A stretch of DNA of 64,000 nucleotides from Clostridiales bacterium UBA1316. GTDB lineage: Bacteria > Bacillota > Clostridia > Oscillospirales > Oscillospiraceae. The notes under the pieces were generated by a model that had not been told where the DNA came from, ran no database searches, and was given only the letters and a program-made list of their open reading frames with translations. The stretch covers positions 46,549-110,548 of the forward strand of contig DBTM01000078.1 of the NCBI GenBank assembly GCA_002307055.1. Direction: 5' to 3'. Each line of letters begins with the position of its first letter. Within the stretch, counting starts at the first letter, position 1. The position numbers and the translations under genes were made by a program. This document shows positions 27,306-35,938 of this stretch, in pieces.

Positions 27306-29732
27306 TTAACAAATATCGCATCTGGTATGCCAGATTTTATTCGCGTAATCCCTGACAGACCGGTCACTGGAGAAGCATCCGGCCTGCGCGGTATTGGTCA
27401 GGGACATGCCCGACCATTTTTGCTCGTCGCCGTAGAGCCCAATCATTTTCTCCCAGGTTTTCACGTAGGAGTCAAAATCTTTCAAGACAAAATACTCGTC
27501 ATTATTGTGCAGAAGCGCGTCGTATATATGGTTGAATTCATAACCCTTGTAAAAGCCGTTAATGAGCTGATCGCAGATAAGCTTGAGGCGGTCGTCGGAC
27601 TGATATGCGTCAAACGATAAATAACCGCCGCATTTGTGATAATTCAACACCTCTTCGGCCTTTAAGCCGAAAATGAAAATATTATCCGGACCGACATGCT
27701 CGCATATTTCAATGTTAGCGCCGTCGGAGGTGCCGAGCGTAATCGCGCCGTTGAACATGAATTTCATGTTGCCGGTGCCGCTGGCTTCCTTGCCGGCTGT
27801 TGAAAGCTGCTCGCTGATATCGGCTGCCGGGTAAATAAGCTGAGCGGTGGAGACATTATAGTTTTCAATGAACACAACCTTGAGCTTGTCCTGAACATCC
27901 GGGTCGCTGTTGATAATATCGGCGATCGAGCAGATAAATTTAATCGTCTCCTTGGCAAAAACATAGCTCTGCGCGGCCTTTCCGGCGACAATAAACGTAT
28001 GCGGGCGGAAATCGGCCTGCGGGTTTAATTTGAGCCGGTTATACGTATCCATTATCTTAAAGGCAAAAAGGAGCTGACGCTTATATGCGTGAATACGCTT
28101 GACGTGAATATCAAACACCGAGTCGGGATCAACCGTTATATTGTTTTCGCGCTTGATGTAATCAGCCAGCCGGATCTTGTTTTCGCGCTTGACGGCGCGA
28201 ATCCGGCTGAGAAAAGCGGCGTCATTTTTGTAATCAAGAAGCTTCGAGAGCTCCATGGCATTTTCAATCCAGCGGCGGCCGATGGTTTCTGTAATCAGGC
28301 GAGACAGGCCGGGGTTCGATTCCAGCAAAAACCGGCGGTGGCTGACACCGTTGGTGACGTTCAGGAACTTCTCCGGGGTTAAGCCATAGAATTCTTTCAT
28401 CGTTTCAGTCTGAAGAATCCCCGTATGAATGTCGGAAACACCGTTGACCAGATGGCTGCTTATGACGCAGAGGTTTGCCATTCGGACCTGCCCGTCCCAG
28501 AGTATGGCGGTGGCTTTGAGCATATCCTGCCAGTTCGGTTTCGCTCTGTCGGTTGACTCTCTGAATCTCCGGTCAATTTCCTCGACGATCATATAAATCC
28601 TGGGGAGCAGGCGGCGGAACAGATCTATCGGCCATTTTTCGAGCGCCTCGGGCAAAATGGTGTGGTTTGTGTAGGAGACCGCTTTTGACGTAATCGCCCA
28701 GGCCTCATCCCACTCCATATGCTCTTCGTCCATCAGCAGGCGCAGCAGCTCAGGGGTGCATAAGGACGGATGTGTGTCGTTAATGTGGATGCTGATACGG
28801 TCTGCAAAAAAGTGAAGATCATTCTGACCGTATCGGGCTTTATAGTTTCGGAGAATGGAGCCGATACCGGCAGCCACAAAGAAATATTCCTGCTTCAGGC
28901 GCAGCTCACGGCCGGTAGCGCTGGAGTCATCGGGATATAGGATGGTTGTGATTGCCTCAATGTCATTCCTGTTGCGGACGGCTTCGGAGTAGTCGCCCTT
29001 GTTAAAAGCGCCGATATCAAAAATTTCGTGAAGCGGCACGGCACGCCACAGGCGGAGCGCATTCACCGTTTTGCCGCCGTAGCCGACAATCGGCACATCG
29101 TAGGGGACGGCTTGTATTGAGGTGTAATCCCGGTATACGAACGTCATTTTGCCGCTGGTGAAGTCCTTGTCCACAATACCGCCGAACTTGACGACAACGG
29201 ACGCATCCGACTTTATTGTTTCCCACGGGTAACCGTTGTCGAGCCAGGTGTCCGGTTCTTCCGTCTGCCAGCCGTCAACGAGCTTCTGCTTGAAAAGGCC
29301 GAAGCGATATCGTATGCCCATACCGACGCAGGGAATGCTGAGAAAGGTTGCCGAATCCAGGTAGCATGCCGCGAGCCTTCCCAGTCCGCCGTTGCCGAGA
29401 CCGGGGTCGCGCTCATTGCGGTAAAGCGCGTCTAAATCCATGCCCAGCTCTTTTATCCCCTCGCGGACAATATCCTCGACGGCAAAGTTTATGAGGTAGT
29501 TTTTCAAAAGTCTGCCGATGAGAAATTCCATGGAAAAATAATAAACTTCCTTATCTTTGTTATTGATTGTCCTCTGCCGCGTTTCTGTGCGGATCATCGC
29601 CGCCTTGGCGGCAATCAGCCGGACAAGGGCTTCATATATTTCCGATTCGCTGCAGTATTTCAGCGGCTTCCCGAATGACTCGGCAGCTTCCGCCTGGAAT
29701 TCCAATAAAAAATCCTCTTTACCGACAAACAT
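27306..29732 (-). CDS. glgP: Glycogen phosphorylase (GT35)
   Basis: 808 residues, the normal family length. EVYYFSMEFLIGRLLKN is near the start, GNGGLGRLAACYLDS follows, and the PLP-lysine region is EASGTGNMKFMFNGA with TLGTSDGANIEI after it. It releases glucose-1-phosphate from glycogen. AAGGAG lies upstream of the chosen ATG (29732). It lies between glgB and glgC, so synthesis and breakdown enzymes share one transcript. Confidence 0.96.
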   Translation of the reverse strand: MFVGKEDFLLEFQAEAAESFGKPLKYCSESEIYEALVRLIAAKAAMIRTETRQRTINNKDKEVYYFSMEFLIGRLLKNYLINFAVEDIVREGIKELGMDLDALYRNERDPGLGNGGLGRLAACYLDSATFLSIPCVGMGIRYRFGLFKQKLVDGWQTEEPDTWLDNGYPWETIKSDASVVVKFGGIVDKDFTSGKMTFVYRDYTSIQAVPYDVPIVGYGGKTVNALRLWRAVPLHEIFDIGAFNKGDYSEAVRNRNDIEAITTILYPDDSSATGRELRLKQEYFFVAAGIGSILRNYKARYGQNDLHFFADRISIHINDTHPSLCTPELLRLLMDEEHMEWDEAWAITSKAVSYTNHTILPEALEKWPIDLFRRLLPRIYMIVEEIDRRFRESTDRAKPNWQDMLKATAILWDGQVRMANLCVISSHLVNGVSDIHTGILQTETMKEFYGLTPEKFLNVTNGVSHRRFLLESNPGLSRLITETIGRRWIENAMELSKLLDYKNDAAFLSRIRAVKRENKIRLADYIKRENNITVDPDSVFDIHVKRIHAYKRQLLFAFKIMDTYNRLKLNPQADFRPHTFIVAGKAAQSYVFAKETIKFICSIADIINSDPDVQDKLKVVFIENYNVSTAQLIYPAADISEQLSTAGKEASGTGNMKFMFNGAITLGTSDGANIEICEHVGPDNIFIFGLKAEEVLNYHKCGGYLSFDAYQSDDRLKLICDQLINGFYKGYEFNHIYDALLHNNDEYFVLKDFDSYVKTWEKMIGLYGDEQKWSGMSLTNTAQAGCFSSDRSVRDYANKIWHTRCDIC

Positions 29733-29757
29733 GATGATCTCCTTATGATTGACAAGT

Positions 29758-31680
29758 TTATATGAGCTCCGGTCTGATAATCGTTCCGCCGAGCGGAGGA
29801 ACGGTAATTTCCAGGGAGAAATTCTGACCATGCATGGGGACTGCCTGCGCCGTCAGCGCGCCGGGATTGAGCTTCCCGCTCCCCCCAAAACATTTATCGT
29901 CGGAATTCAGAATTTCTGTATAGCGGCCCGGCAGAGGGACGCCGATTTTGTACTTTGTATAGCTGTCAGGCAGAAAATTGAGCGCAATGATGAAAAAATC
30001 CATTTCCGCTTTGCCCTGCCGCTTGAAAAGCAATATGCTCTGCCGCTTGTTATCGGCATCAAGCCAGACGAAACCGCGCGTATCGAAATCGAGTTCCCAA
30101 AGCGGCGAGGCTTTGAGATAGAGGTGATTGAGCGTCTTTATAAAAAACTGATGCTGCCGATGGGCGTCATAATCAAGCAGGAACCACTCCAAGCTCTCAA
30201 AATAACGCCATTCGACAAATTGACCGAACTCATTGCCCATAAAGCTCAGCTTTGCTCCGGGATGGCACAATTGATAGAGCGCCAGAAGGCGAAGTCCGGC
30301 AAATTGATGCCAATAATTTCCGGGCATACGCCCGATGAGCGAGCGCTTGCCATGGACGACCTCATCGTGGGACAGCGGCAGAATAAAGCTTTCGGAGTAG
30401 GCGTACATCATTGAAAAGGTCAGTAAATTATGGCTCTGTGAGCGTACCGGGAAGTCCTGCTGCGTGTATTTCAAGGTGTCATTCATCCAGCCCATGTCCC
30501 ATTTGCAGCTAAAGCCAAGGCCGCCCTGATCGGGCAGCCGCGTGACCTGGGGCCAGGAGGTGCTCTCCTCGGCTGCGGTAAACACGTCGGGGTAATATAA
30601 AGACACGGTTTGGTTGAATTCTTTGATAAAGGAGACGGCGTCGAGGTCCTCGTCGCCTCCCAGCCTGTTTTTCCGGTGCTTCGTTTTGTCACCGATGCCG
30701 AAGTTGAGGTAGAGCATGCTGGTCACACCGTCGACGCGGATGCCGTCAATATGATAGATATCGAGCCAAAACAGGGCGTTGCTCAGAAGAAAAGAACGCA
30801 CTTCTGGCCGGCCTAAATCAAATTTATAGGTACCCCATTGCGCGTGGTCTTCGACTTCATAAAGCTTAGCGCCGTTAAAACGCCCCAGGCCGTGCGCGTC
30901 GCGGCAGAAATGACCGGGAACCCAGTCGAGAATCACGCCGAGCTCCGCCGTGTGGCAGGCGTTAATAAAATACATAAAATCCTCGGGCGTGCCATAACGG
31001 CTCGTCGGGGCGTAATACCCCGTGACCTGATAGCCCCAGGAGCCGTCAAACGGGTGCTCCATAACGGGCATGAACTCAATATGGGTAAAGCCCATATCCT
31101 TTGCGTAGGGTATGAGCGTTTCGGCAAGCGCCCGATAGGTGAAAAACCGGTCGGACGGCGTTGTCATCTCATCCGGCTGCCCAACGTCATGCTGCTTCCA
31201 GGAGCCGAGGTGAACCTCGTATATATTCATCGGCTGTTCAGAATGAGGTGCTGTTTTTCTGCGCTGCAGCCACGCGCCGTCCTGCCAGACGCCGCGGGAT
31301 AAATCGGCCACGCGTGAGGCTGTGCCGGGCCTGAGCTCAGAGGAAAAGGCAAAGGGGTCTGACTTGTAAAGCAGGGCGCCGCCCGCTGTCTCGATCAGAT
31401 ACTTGTACAGCGCGCCCTCTGTTATACCCGCAATAAATATCGACCAGACACCGGAAGAGCCAACCGGGGACATCCTGTTTTCGTCCGCGCGCCAATCGTT
31501 GAATGAACCGACGACACGGACACTTTTCGCCGACGGTGCCCAGACTGTGAAACAGACGCCGGAGCGCTCCCCGCTGCGGCCGAGATGCGCGCCGAATTTT
31601 TGATAGCCGCGGCAGAGTGTGCCCTGATTGAAAAGAAACAGCTCTTCATCCGTCAGCGCAAATTGCTCTTCCATAGGCAT
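29758..31680 (-). CDS. glgB: 1,4-alpha-glucan branching enzyme (GH13)
   Basis: 640 residues. An N-terminal CBM48 domain (GVCFTVWAPSAKSVRVVGSFNDW) is followed by the GH13 barrel: FTHIEFMPVMEHPFDGSWGYQVTGYYAPTSRYG, DWVPGHFCRD, nucleophile Asp in GIRVDGVTSMLY, acid/base Glu in AAEESTSWP, and LPLSHDEVVHGK. It creates alpha-1,6 branches in glycogen. Three ATGs cluster at the start; the third (31680) has the right spacing from AGGGG. First gene of the glycogen operon; glgP follows after 25 bp. An extended -10 (TGATAAT, around 31718) lies 40-50 bp upstream on the minus strand. Confidence 0.95.
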   Translation of the reverse strand: MPMEEQFALTDEELFLFNQGTLCRGYQKFGAHLGRSGERSGVCFTVWAPSAKSVRVVGSFNDWRADENRMSPVGSSGVWSIFIAGITEGALYKYLIETAGGALLYKSDPFAFSSELRPGTASRVADLSRGVWQDGAWLQRRKTAPHSEQPMNIYEVHLGSWKQHDVGQPDEMTTPSDRFFTYRALAETLIPYAKDMGFTHIEFMPVMEHPFDGSWGYQVTGYYAPTSRYGTPEDFMYFINACHTAELGVILDWVPGHFCRDAHGLGRFNGAKLYEVEDHAQWGTYKFDLGRPEVRSFLLSNALFWLDIYHIDGIRVDGVTSMLYLNFGIGDKTKHRKNRLGGDEDLDAVSFIKEFNQTVSLYYPDVFTAAEESTSWPQVTRLPDQGGLGFSCKWDMGWMNDTLKYTQQDFPVRSQSHNLLTFSMMYAYSESFILPLSHDEVVHGKRSLIGRMPGNYWHQFAGLRLLALYQLCHPGAKLSFMGNEFGQFVEWRYFESLEWFLLDYDAHRQHQFFIKTLNHLYLKASPLWELDFDTRGFVWLDADNKRQSILLFKRQGKAEMDFFIIALNFLPDSYTKYKIGVPLPGRYTEILNSDDKCFGGSGKLNPGALTAQAVPMHGQNFSLEITVPPLGGTIIRPELI

Positions 31681-31787
31681 TACCATCCCCTTCCCTGCAA
31701 TCGTGCGTGTCTTAAATATTATCATAATTTGAGGACAAAGGATATTTTTTTTGGAAAATCGTGTATAATAATTCTGAGGTGATGTGG

Positions 31788-32573
31788 ATGAGCATCAAGG
31801 AATTACTTGATAAAATTGACGGCTACCGGGCTGTGATAAGTGCCAAACGTCCGCTCACGGCGGAGGAGATCAGGGAACTCGACGGTTATTACCGAATAGG
31901 CACTACATATACAAGCAACGCTCTGGAGGGCAACTCCCTGACATTAAGCGAAACAAAGGTGTTATTGGAAGACGGACTTACCGCGGGCGGAAAGCCGGTC
32001 CGCGACTGTTATGAAGCAACCGGCCACGCCGAAGCCTATGACTTCATGCTTGAGGTTGCCCGAAGCGGTGAGCTTTGCTTCACCGAGGATATCATAAAGC
32101 GGCTGCATTTTTTATTTTATCGCAGTATTGACAGTGTAAAGGCCGGCGTGTACCGCCAGCATCAGATTTTTATCACCGGCACAGAGTTTCTTCCGCCCAC
32201 GGTGGCGGATATACCGGACAGGATGCGCGTCTTTATTCAACAGCTCAATGAGCAAAAGACATTCATGCATTCTGTGCTGTTTGCCGCGTTTGCGCACCGG
32301 CGGCTGGTGGATATTCACCCGTTTGATGACGGCAACGGCAGGACGGCGCGTCTGTTGATGAATTTAATCCTTATGAACGGCGGCTACTGCATTATATCCA
32401 TCCCGCCGATCCTATGGCATGAGTATATAACGGCGCTTCAAGCGGCGCAGAGGTCAGAAAACCCCAGCGACACGTTATTTTGTCAGCTGATTTGCCAGTG
32501 CGAGATCGAGGCGCAGAAGGACTACTGCCGATTATTCCGAATTCCGCTGAAAACCGGACCCGAGCCAATGTGA
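31788..32573 (+). CDS. Fic-domain AMP-transferase with N-terminal inhibitory helix
   Basis: 261 residues. The Fic core motif HPFDDGNGRTARLL (HxFx[DE]GNGRxxR) is complete, so adenylyl transfer is expected. The N-terminal inhibitory motif [ST]xxxE[GN] appears as SNALEGN at about residue 40, meaning the protein should be self-inhibited until the helix moves. No antitoxin gene is beside it. Start at 31788 behind GAGGTG; TATAAT at 31764-31769 is a likely -10. It is divergent from the glycogen operon with only about 100 bp between, and ends in a strong terminator. The target is unknown. Confidence 0.9.
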   Translation: MSIKELLDKIDGYRAVISAKRPLTAEEIRELDGYYRIGTTYTSNALEGNSLTLSETKVLLEDGLTAGGKPVRDCYEATGHAEAYDFMLEVARSGELCFTEDIIKRLHFLFYRSIDSVKAGVYRQHQIFITGTEFLPPTVADIPDRMRVFIQQLNEQKTFMHSVLFAAFAHRRLVDIHPFDDGNGRTARLLMNLILMNGGYCIISIPPILWHEYITALQAAQRSENPSDTLFCQLICQCEIEAQKDYCRLFRIPLKTGPEPM

Positions 32574-32589
32574 TAGTAAAAAATGCTTC

Positions 32590-32630
32590 AAAGCGCTGTA
32601 ATGATGATGTTACAGCGCTTTGTGTTTTTT
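32590..32630. terminator. Bidirectional intrinsic terminator between fic and the phn operon
   Basis: Perfect 12-bp stem AAAGCGCTGTAA / TTACAGCGCTTT, 8-base loop, then GTGTTTTTT on the plus strand. An A-run before the stem supplies a T-tract on the minus strand. It separates fic from the convergent phosphonate operon. Confidence 0.88.
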
Positions 32631-32656
32631 GCGGCGAAAATAATGAGGAATCAACA

Positions 32657-33256
32657 CTACAGGTACTTGTTTATAAACGCGTCCAGGTTCCTGAAATCAG
32701 GCAGACGCTGTTTGATGGTCTCGTCATCCCAGTCCCACCAGCGCGACTTTTCTATTCTTTCTATCAGGTCGGCAGAAAAGCGCATTTTTATTTTTTTAGC
32801 CGGTACGCCGACGACGATGGCGTAGGGGGAGACATCCTTTGTGACGACGGCGCCAGTGCCGATGACCGCGCCGCTGCCGATGGTCACGCCGGGCATGACG
32901 CTGGCGTTGTGCCCGATCCAGACATCATTGCCGATGGTGACGGGGCTTGCCTTGCGCCAGTTAAAAAAGTCTTCATCATCGGGGCCGAAACCAAACAGGG
33001 AGCTGCGGTAGGTGAAGTGATGCTGAGCGACTCTGGTATAAGCAGGATGATTGCCCGGATTGATGCGCACGAAGGACGCAATCGAGCAAAACTTGCCGAT
33101 GACGGCGTAATCGATTTGGTTGAAGCCGGCGCAATAGGAATAGTCGCCGATGAAGGTATTGTTAATGACGCAGTTTGCGTGAAGCTCGGTGTAAGCGCCG
33201 AGCGTGGTGTTGTTAAGAACTACATTTTCGTGTATGGTCGGCTCTCTGCTCAGCAT
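32657..33256 (-). CDS. Hexapeptide-repeat transferase of the phosphonate gene cluster
   Basis: 199 residues with a left-handed beta-helix of hexapeptide repeats (NVVLNN, TFIGDY, VTIGNDVWIGHNASVMPGVTIGSGAVIGTGAVV) and the usual loop (INPGNHPAYTRVAQHHFTYRSS) of xenobiotic-type acyltransferases. A family of these is repeatedly found in phn operons (TIGR03308-type). The substrate is unknown; an acetyl donor and an aminoalkylphosphonate acceptor, as for the unrelated PhnO, would fit. It is the last gene of the operon and its start overlaps the end of the PHP gene by 7 bp. Confidence 0.8.
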   Translation of the reverse strand: MLSREPTIHENVVLNNTTLGAYTELHANCVINNTFIGDYSYCAGFNQIDYAVIGKFCSIASFVRINPGNHPAYTRVAQHHFTYRSSLFGFGPDDEDFFNWRKASPVTIGNDVWIGHNASVMPGVTIGSGAVIGTGAVVTKDVSPYAIVVGVPAKKIKMRFSADLIERIEKSRWWDWDDETIKQRLPDFRNLDAFINKYL

Positions 33257-34050
33257 AACGCTTTCACTCCGCTTTCTTCCGACAGGATATCGCCGATGCC
33301 CACGAGCTGCGGCTCATATATGCCGTGGTAATCGCTGCCGCCTGTGAGATATAGGCCGAAGGCTTCGGCGTAGCGCTTGACGGCGGCTCTGTCTCTTTCA
33401 CTGTGCGTATGATGATTGCACTCGAGCCCGTCGAGCCCGCAGTCAACAAGAGCGGGAATCAAATAAAAATTCTGCTGCTGACCGGGATGGGCGAGCACAG
33501 CCTCGCCCCCGGCCTGCTTGATAGCTTTGACGGCGTCGAAAGCATCGATATAGGTAATATCAAAATGGCAGATGCCGTTGTTTTTAAATACAGTTTTGTA
33601 AAAAGCACCGAACATTTCTTCCGCCTGGCCGGTCTTTACTAAATAATCCAGCACATGCTGCTTATAAAAATATTTGCCGTCGGCTCGGCTGAGCTTTTCC
33701 GTGTCGATGGAATAGCCGTGTTCTTTTAAAATGGCAATCTGCTTCATGGTGTTCTGATGGCGGGCTTCGAGCAGGGGCTGTGTCAGCTGCCCGACGATTT
33801 CCGGCTTTTGGAGGTTATACCCGAGGATATGGACGCGAAGGCTGTTGCTGCGGTCAACAGCTGATATTTCAAGCCCAGGGATAATTTTCACTTTCGGGTG
33901 CTTCGGTGTTTGGGCGGTCTGCGAAAAAGTATCATGATCTGTTATCGCAATGGCATCCAGGCCCTTGGCGGCCGCTGCCTCAATAATTTCCAAGATCGAC
34001 AGGCTACCGTCTGACACAGTGGAATGAATATGCAAATCGGCTTTCAGCAT
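33250..34050 (-). CDS. PHP-domain phosphoesterase of the C-P lyase pathway (PhnPP-like)
   Basis: 266 residues. PHP metal-binding motifs: ADLHIHSTVSDGS, AITDHDTFSQT, IPGLEIS, VLAHPGQ, DGLECNHHTHS and TGGSDYHG. In most C-P lyase operons PhnP (a metallo-beta-lactamase-fold enzyme) opens 5-phosphoribosyl 1,2-cyclic phosphate. In Eggerthella lenta a PHP-family enzyme (PhnPP) performs this and removes a second phosphate. The position here, between phnL and the last gene, and the absence of any phnP or phnN in the operon, suggest the same job. It overlaps phnL by 7 bp. Confidence 0.82.
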   Translation of the reverse strand: MLKADLHIHSTVSDGSLSILEIIEAAAAKGLDAIAITDHDTFSQTAQTPKHPKVKIIPGLEISAVDRSNSLRVHILGYNLQKPEIVGQLTQPLLEARHQNTMKQIAILKEHGYSIDTEKLSRADGKYFYKQHVLDYLVKTGQAEEMFGAFYKTVFKNNGICHFDITYIDAFDAVKAIKQAGGEAVLAHPGQQQNFYLIPALVDCGLDGLECNHHTHSERDRAAVKRYAEAFGLYLTGGSDYHGIYEPQLVGIGDILSEESGVKALC

Positions 34051-34739
34051 GTCAGCGCTCCTTCGGAGATGCTGAACACCGTGTCACAGACACCTTCCAT
34101 AAACTCCAGGTCGTGAAAAATACCGATCATGCTGGTTTCTTTGTGCTTGAGCTGAATCAGCATACTCTTGACTAACAATTTCGTCTTGTTGTCAAGGGAG
34201 GCGGTCGGTTCATCCAGGAGCATCAGTCGCGGCTGCTTGACCATTGTGTGGGCGAGGTTCAGGCGCAGGCGTTCGCCGCCTGAAAAGGTGTTCGGATAAA
34301 CGTCCCACAGGTTTTCGGGCAGCTTGAAATACGACAGCATTTCCTTGGCCCGGGTTTCGGCTTTTTGAGCATTTTCGCCCATTTCAAGAAGCGCGTTCAT
34401 CACGTGCTCCTTCGCCGTCGTGCGGGGCATCACGTTTAAAAACTGAGATACATAGCCGATCTCGTATTTGCGGAGGTACAGCATCTCCCGCTCGGACGCC
34501 GAGGATAGATTAATCAGGCCGAAGGCGTCGCTGACGTAGTAAATATTACCCCGCATCGGCAGATAGGTTCGGTTGATGCACTTGAGTATTGTTGATTTGC
34601 CCGCGCCCGAGACGCCGACAATTCCGATAAACTGCCCCTTTTCCAGCGTGAAGCTGATGTTCTGGCAGGAACGGATTTCTTTATTGAGACTATGAAGATA
34701 AAAATGCTTCGACAGATTTTCAATGCGCAGTATTTCCAT
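34044..34739 (-). CDS. phnL: C-P lyase ABC-type protein PhnL
   Basis: 231 residues. ABC ATPase with Walker A GVSGAGKST, signature TFSGGERLRLNLAHTM, Walker B LMLLDEPTASLD and the H-loop FHDL. PhnL works with PhnGHI to attach phosphonate to ribose by displacing adenine from a nucleotide triphosphate. The start at 34739 is set by AGGAGATAAA; the frame is open further upstream inside phnM. It lies 1 bp behind phnM. Confidence 0.93.
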   Translation of the reverse strand: MEILRIENLSKHFYLHSLNKEIRSCQNISFTLEKGQFIGIVGVSGAGKSTILKCINRTYLPMRGNIYYVSDAFGLINLSSASEREMLYLRKYEIGYVSQFLNVMPRTTAKEHVMNALLEMGENAQKAETRAKEMLSYFKLPENLWDVYPNTFSGGERLRLNLAHTMVKQPRLMLLDEPTASLDNKTKLLVKSMLIQLKHKETSMIGIFHDLEFMEGVCDTVFSISEGALTC

Positions 34740-34740
34740 T

Positions 34741-35910
34741 TTATCTCCTATATTCGACCTGAGATGTGATTTTTCCGTCGACGAGGACGTGGGTGATGAC
34801 GGGGTAGCCATCGAGGAGGTCGATAATGAGCAGGTCGGCTTTTTTCCCGGCTTCGATGGAGCCGTAATCCTTGTGAATATTCATAGCCTGCGCCGGCATA
34901 AGCGTCGCTTTATTTACCATGGTGTGGAGCGGAATGCCGTATTTGTGATGCATGATAAAAATACCGTGCAGCAGAGCGGGCGGGTAATAATCCGAACAGA
35001 TGATGTCCACACACCCTTCCCCAATAGCCTGGGCGGCGCACATGTTTCTGGAATGCGAGCCGCCGAGCAGAATATTCGGCGCGCCGACGACCGTATAGAG
35101 GCCTTTGCTTTTGGCTGACTTCGCCGTTTCAATCGTGATGGGGAACTCACAGATGTCCACGCCGAGCTTGCAGTTGAGTGCGAGCTTTTCCTCGGTATCG
35201 TCATCATGCGAGGCAACGGCGATCCCCTGCGCGTGGGCGAGCTCGGAGAGCTCCTTCATCTGCTCAAAGGAAAGGACCGCCTTATTCTTGTGATAGGCAA
35301 TGATGCTCTCAAAGCTCTGCTCATCAATTTCCTTGCCCTTATAGAGGGTGATGGATTTTTCGTAAACCTCGAGGTCCCTGTATTGGCCCTGACCGGGGGA
35401 GTGGTCCATAAAAGAGATCTCATTGACTTTTTTATCTTTTATCATGGCCTTGGCGATATCATAGGCTTCAAAATTATCGATTTCTATTCTCAGATGAAAC
35501 CGGTGCCGGGTCAGATGGTTCCGGTTATGTATATTGCCGATGAGGTCCGCGATTTTCAGGACGTTTTCTTTTGTCCTGACCGGGGATTTCCCAAAAAACT
35601 CATCCTTATATAAGGTTAAGGAATGGTACATTGTCGTAATACCCAGATGCAGGAGCTCGCTCTCGCACTCCTTGAGCGCCAGCTCAAAATCCAATAAAGC
35701 CGTCGGGCGCGGCAGAATGCACTGCTCGATCCGATCGGAATGGATATCGATAAAGCCGGGCGTAATAAAACGCCCCCGCGCGTTAATAACGTCCGCTGTG
35801 TCAGGACAGCGCTCGGCGATAGCCGAGATCCTGTCCTCATTAATAATTAATACTTTATTTTCAAGGATTTCACCGGGTGTGATAATTTTTCCGTTTATGA
35901 TAGCTGTCAA
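34741..35910 (-). CDS. phnM: Alpha-D-ribose 1-methylphosphonate 5-triphosphate diphosphatase
   Basis: 389 residues of the amidohydrolase superfamily: ITPGFIDIHSDRIEQ, ISFMDHSPGQGQY, GIAVASHDDDT, and SDYYPPALL near the end are PhnM hallmarks. It removes pyrophosphate from the ribose-phosphonate triphosphate to give the substrate of C-P lyase. It lies 28 bp downstream of phnK in the operon. Confidence 0.94.
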   Translation of the reverse strand: MTAIINGKIITPGEILENKVLIINEDRISAIAERCPDTADVINARGRFITPGFIDIHSDRIEQCILPRPTALLDFELALKECESELLHLGITTMYHSLTLYKDEFFGKSPVRTKENVLKIADLIGNIHNRNHLTRHRFHLRIEIDNFEAYDIAKAMIKDKKVNEISFMDHSPGQGQYRDLEVYEKSITLYKGKEIDEQSFESIIAYHKNKAVLSFEQMKELSELAHAQGIAVASHDDDTEEKLALNCKLGVDICEFPITIETAKSAKSKGLYTVVGAPNILLGGSHSRNMCAAQAIGEGCVDIICSDYYPPALLHGIFIMHHKYGIPLHTMVNKATLMPAQAMNIHKDYGSIEAGKKADLLIIDLLDGYPVITHVLVDGKITSQVEYRR

Positions 35911-35938
35911 AACTTTATCCCCCTATCAGCCTATATAC

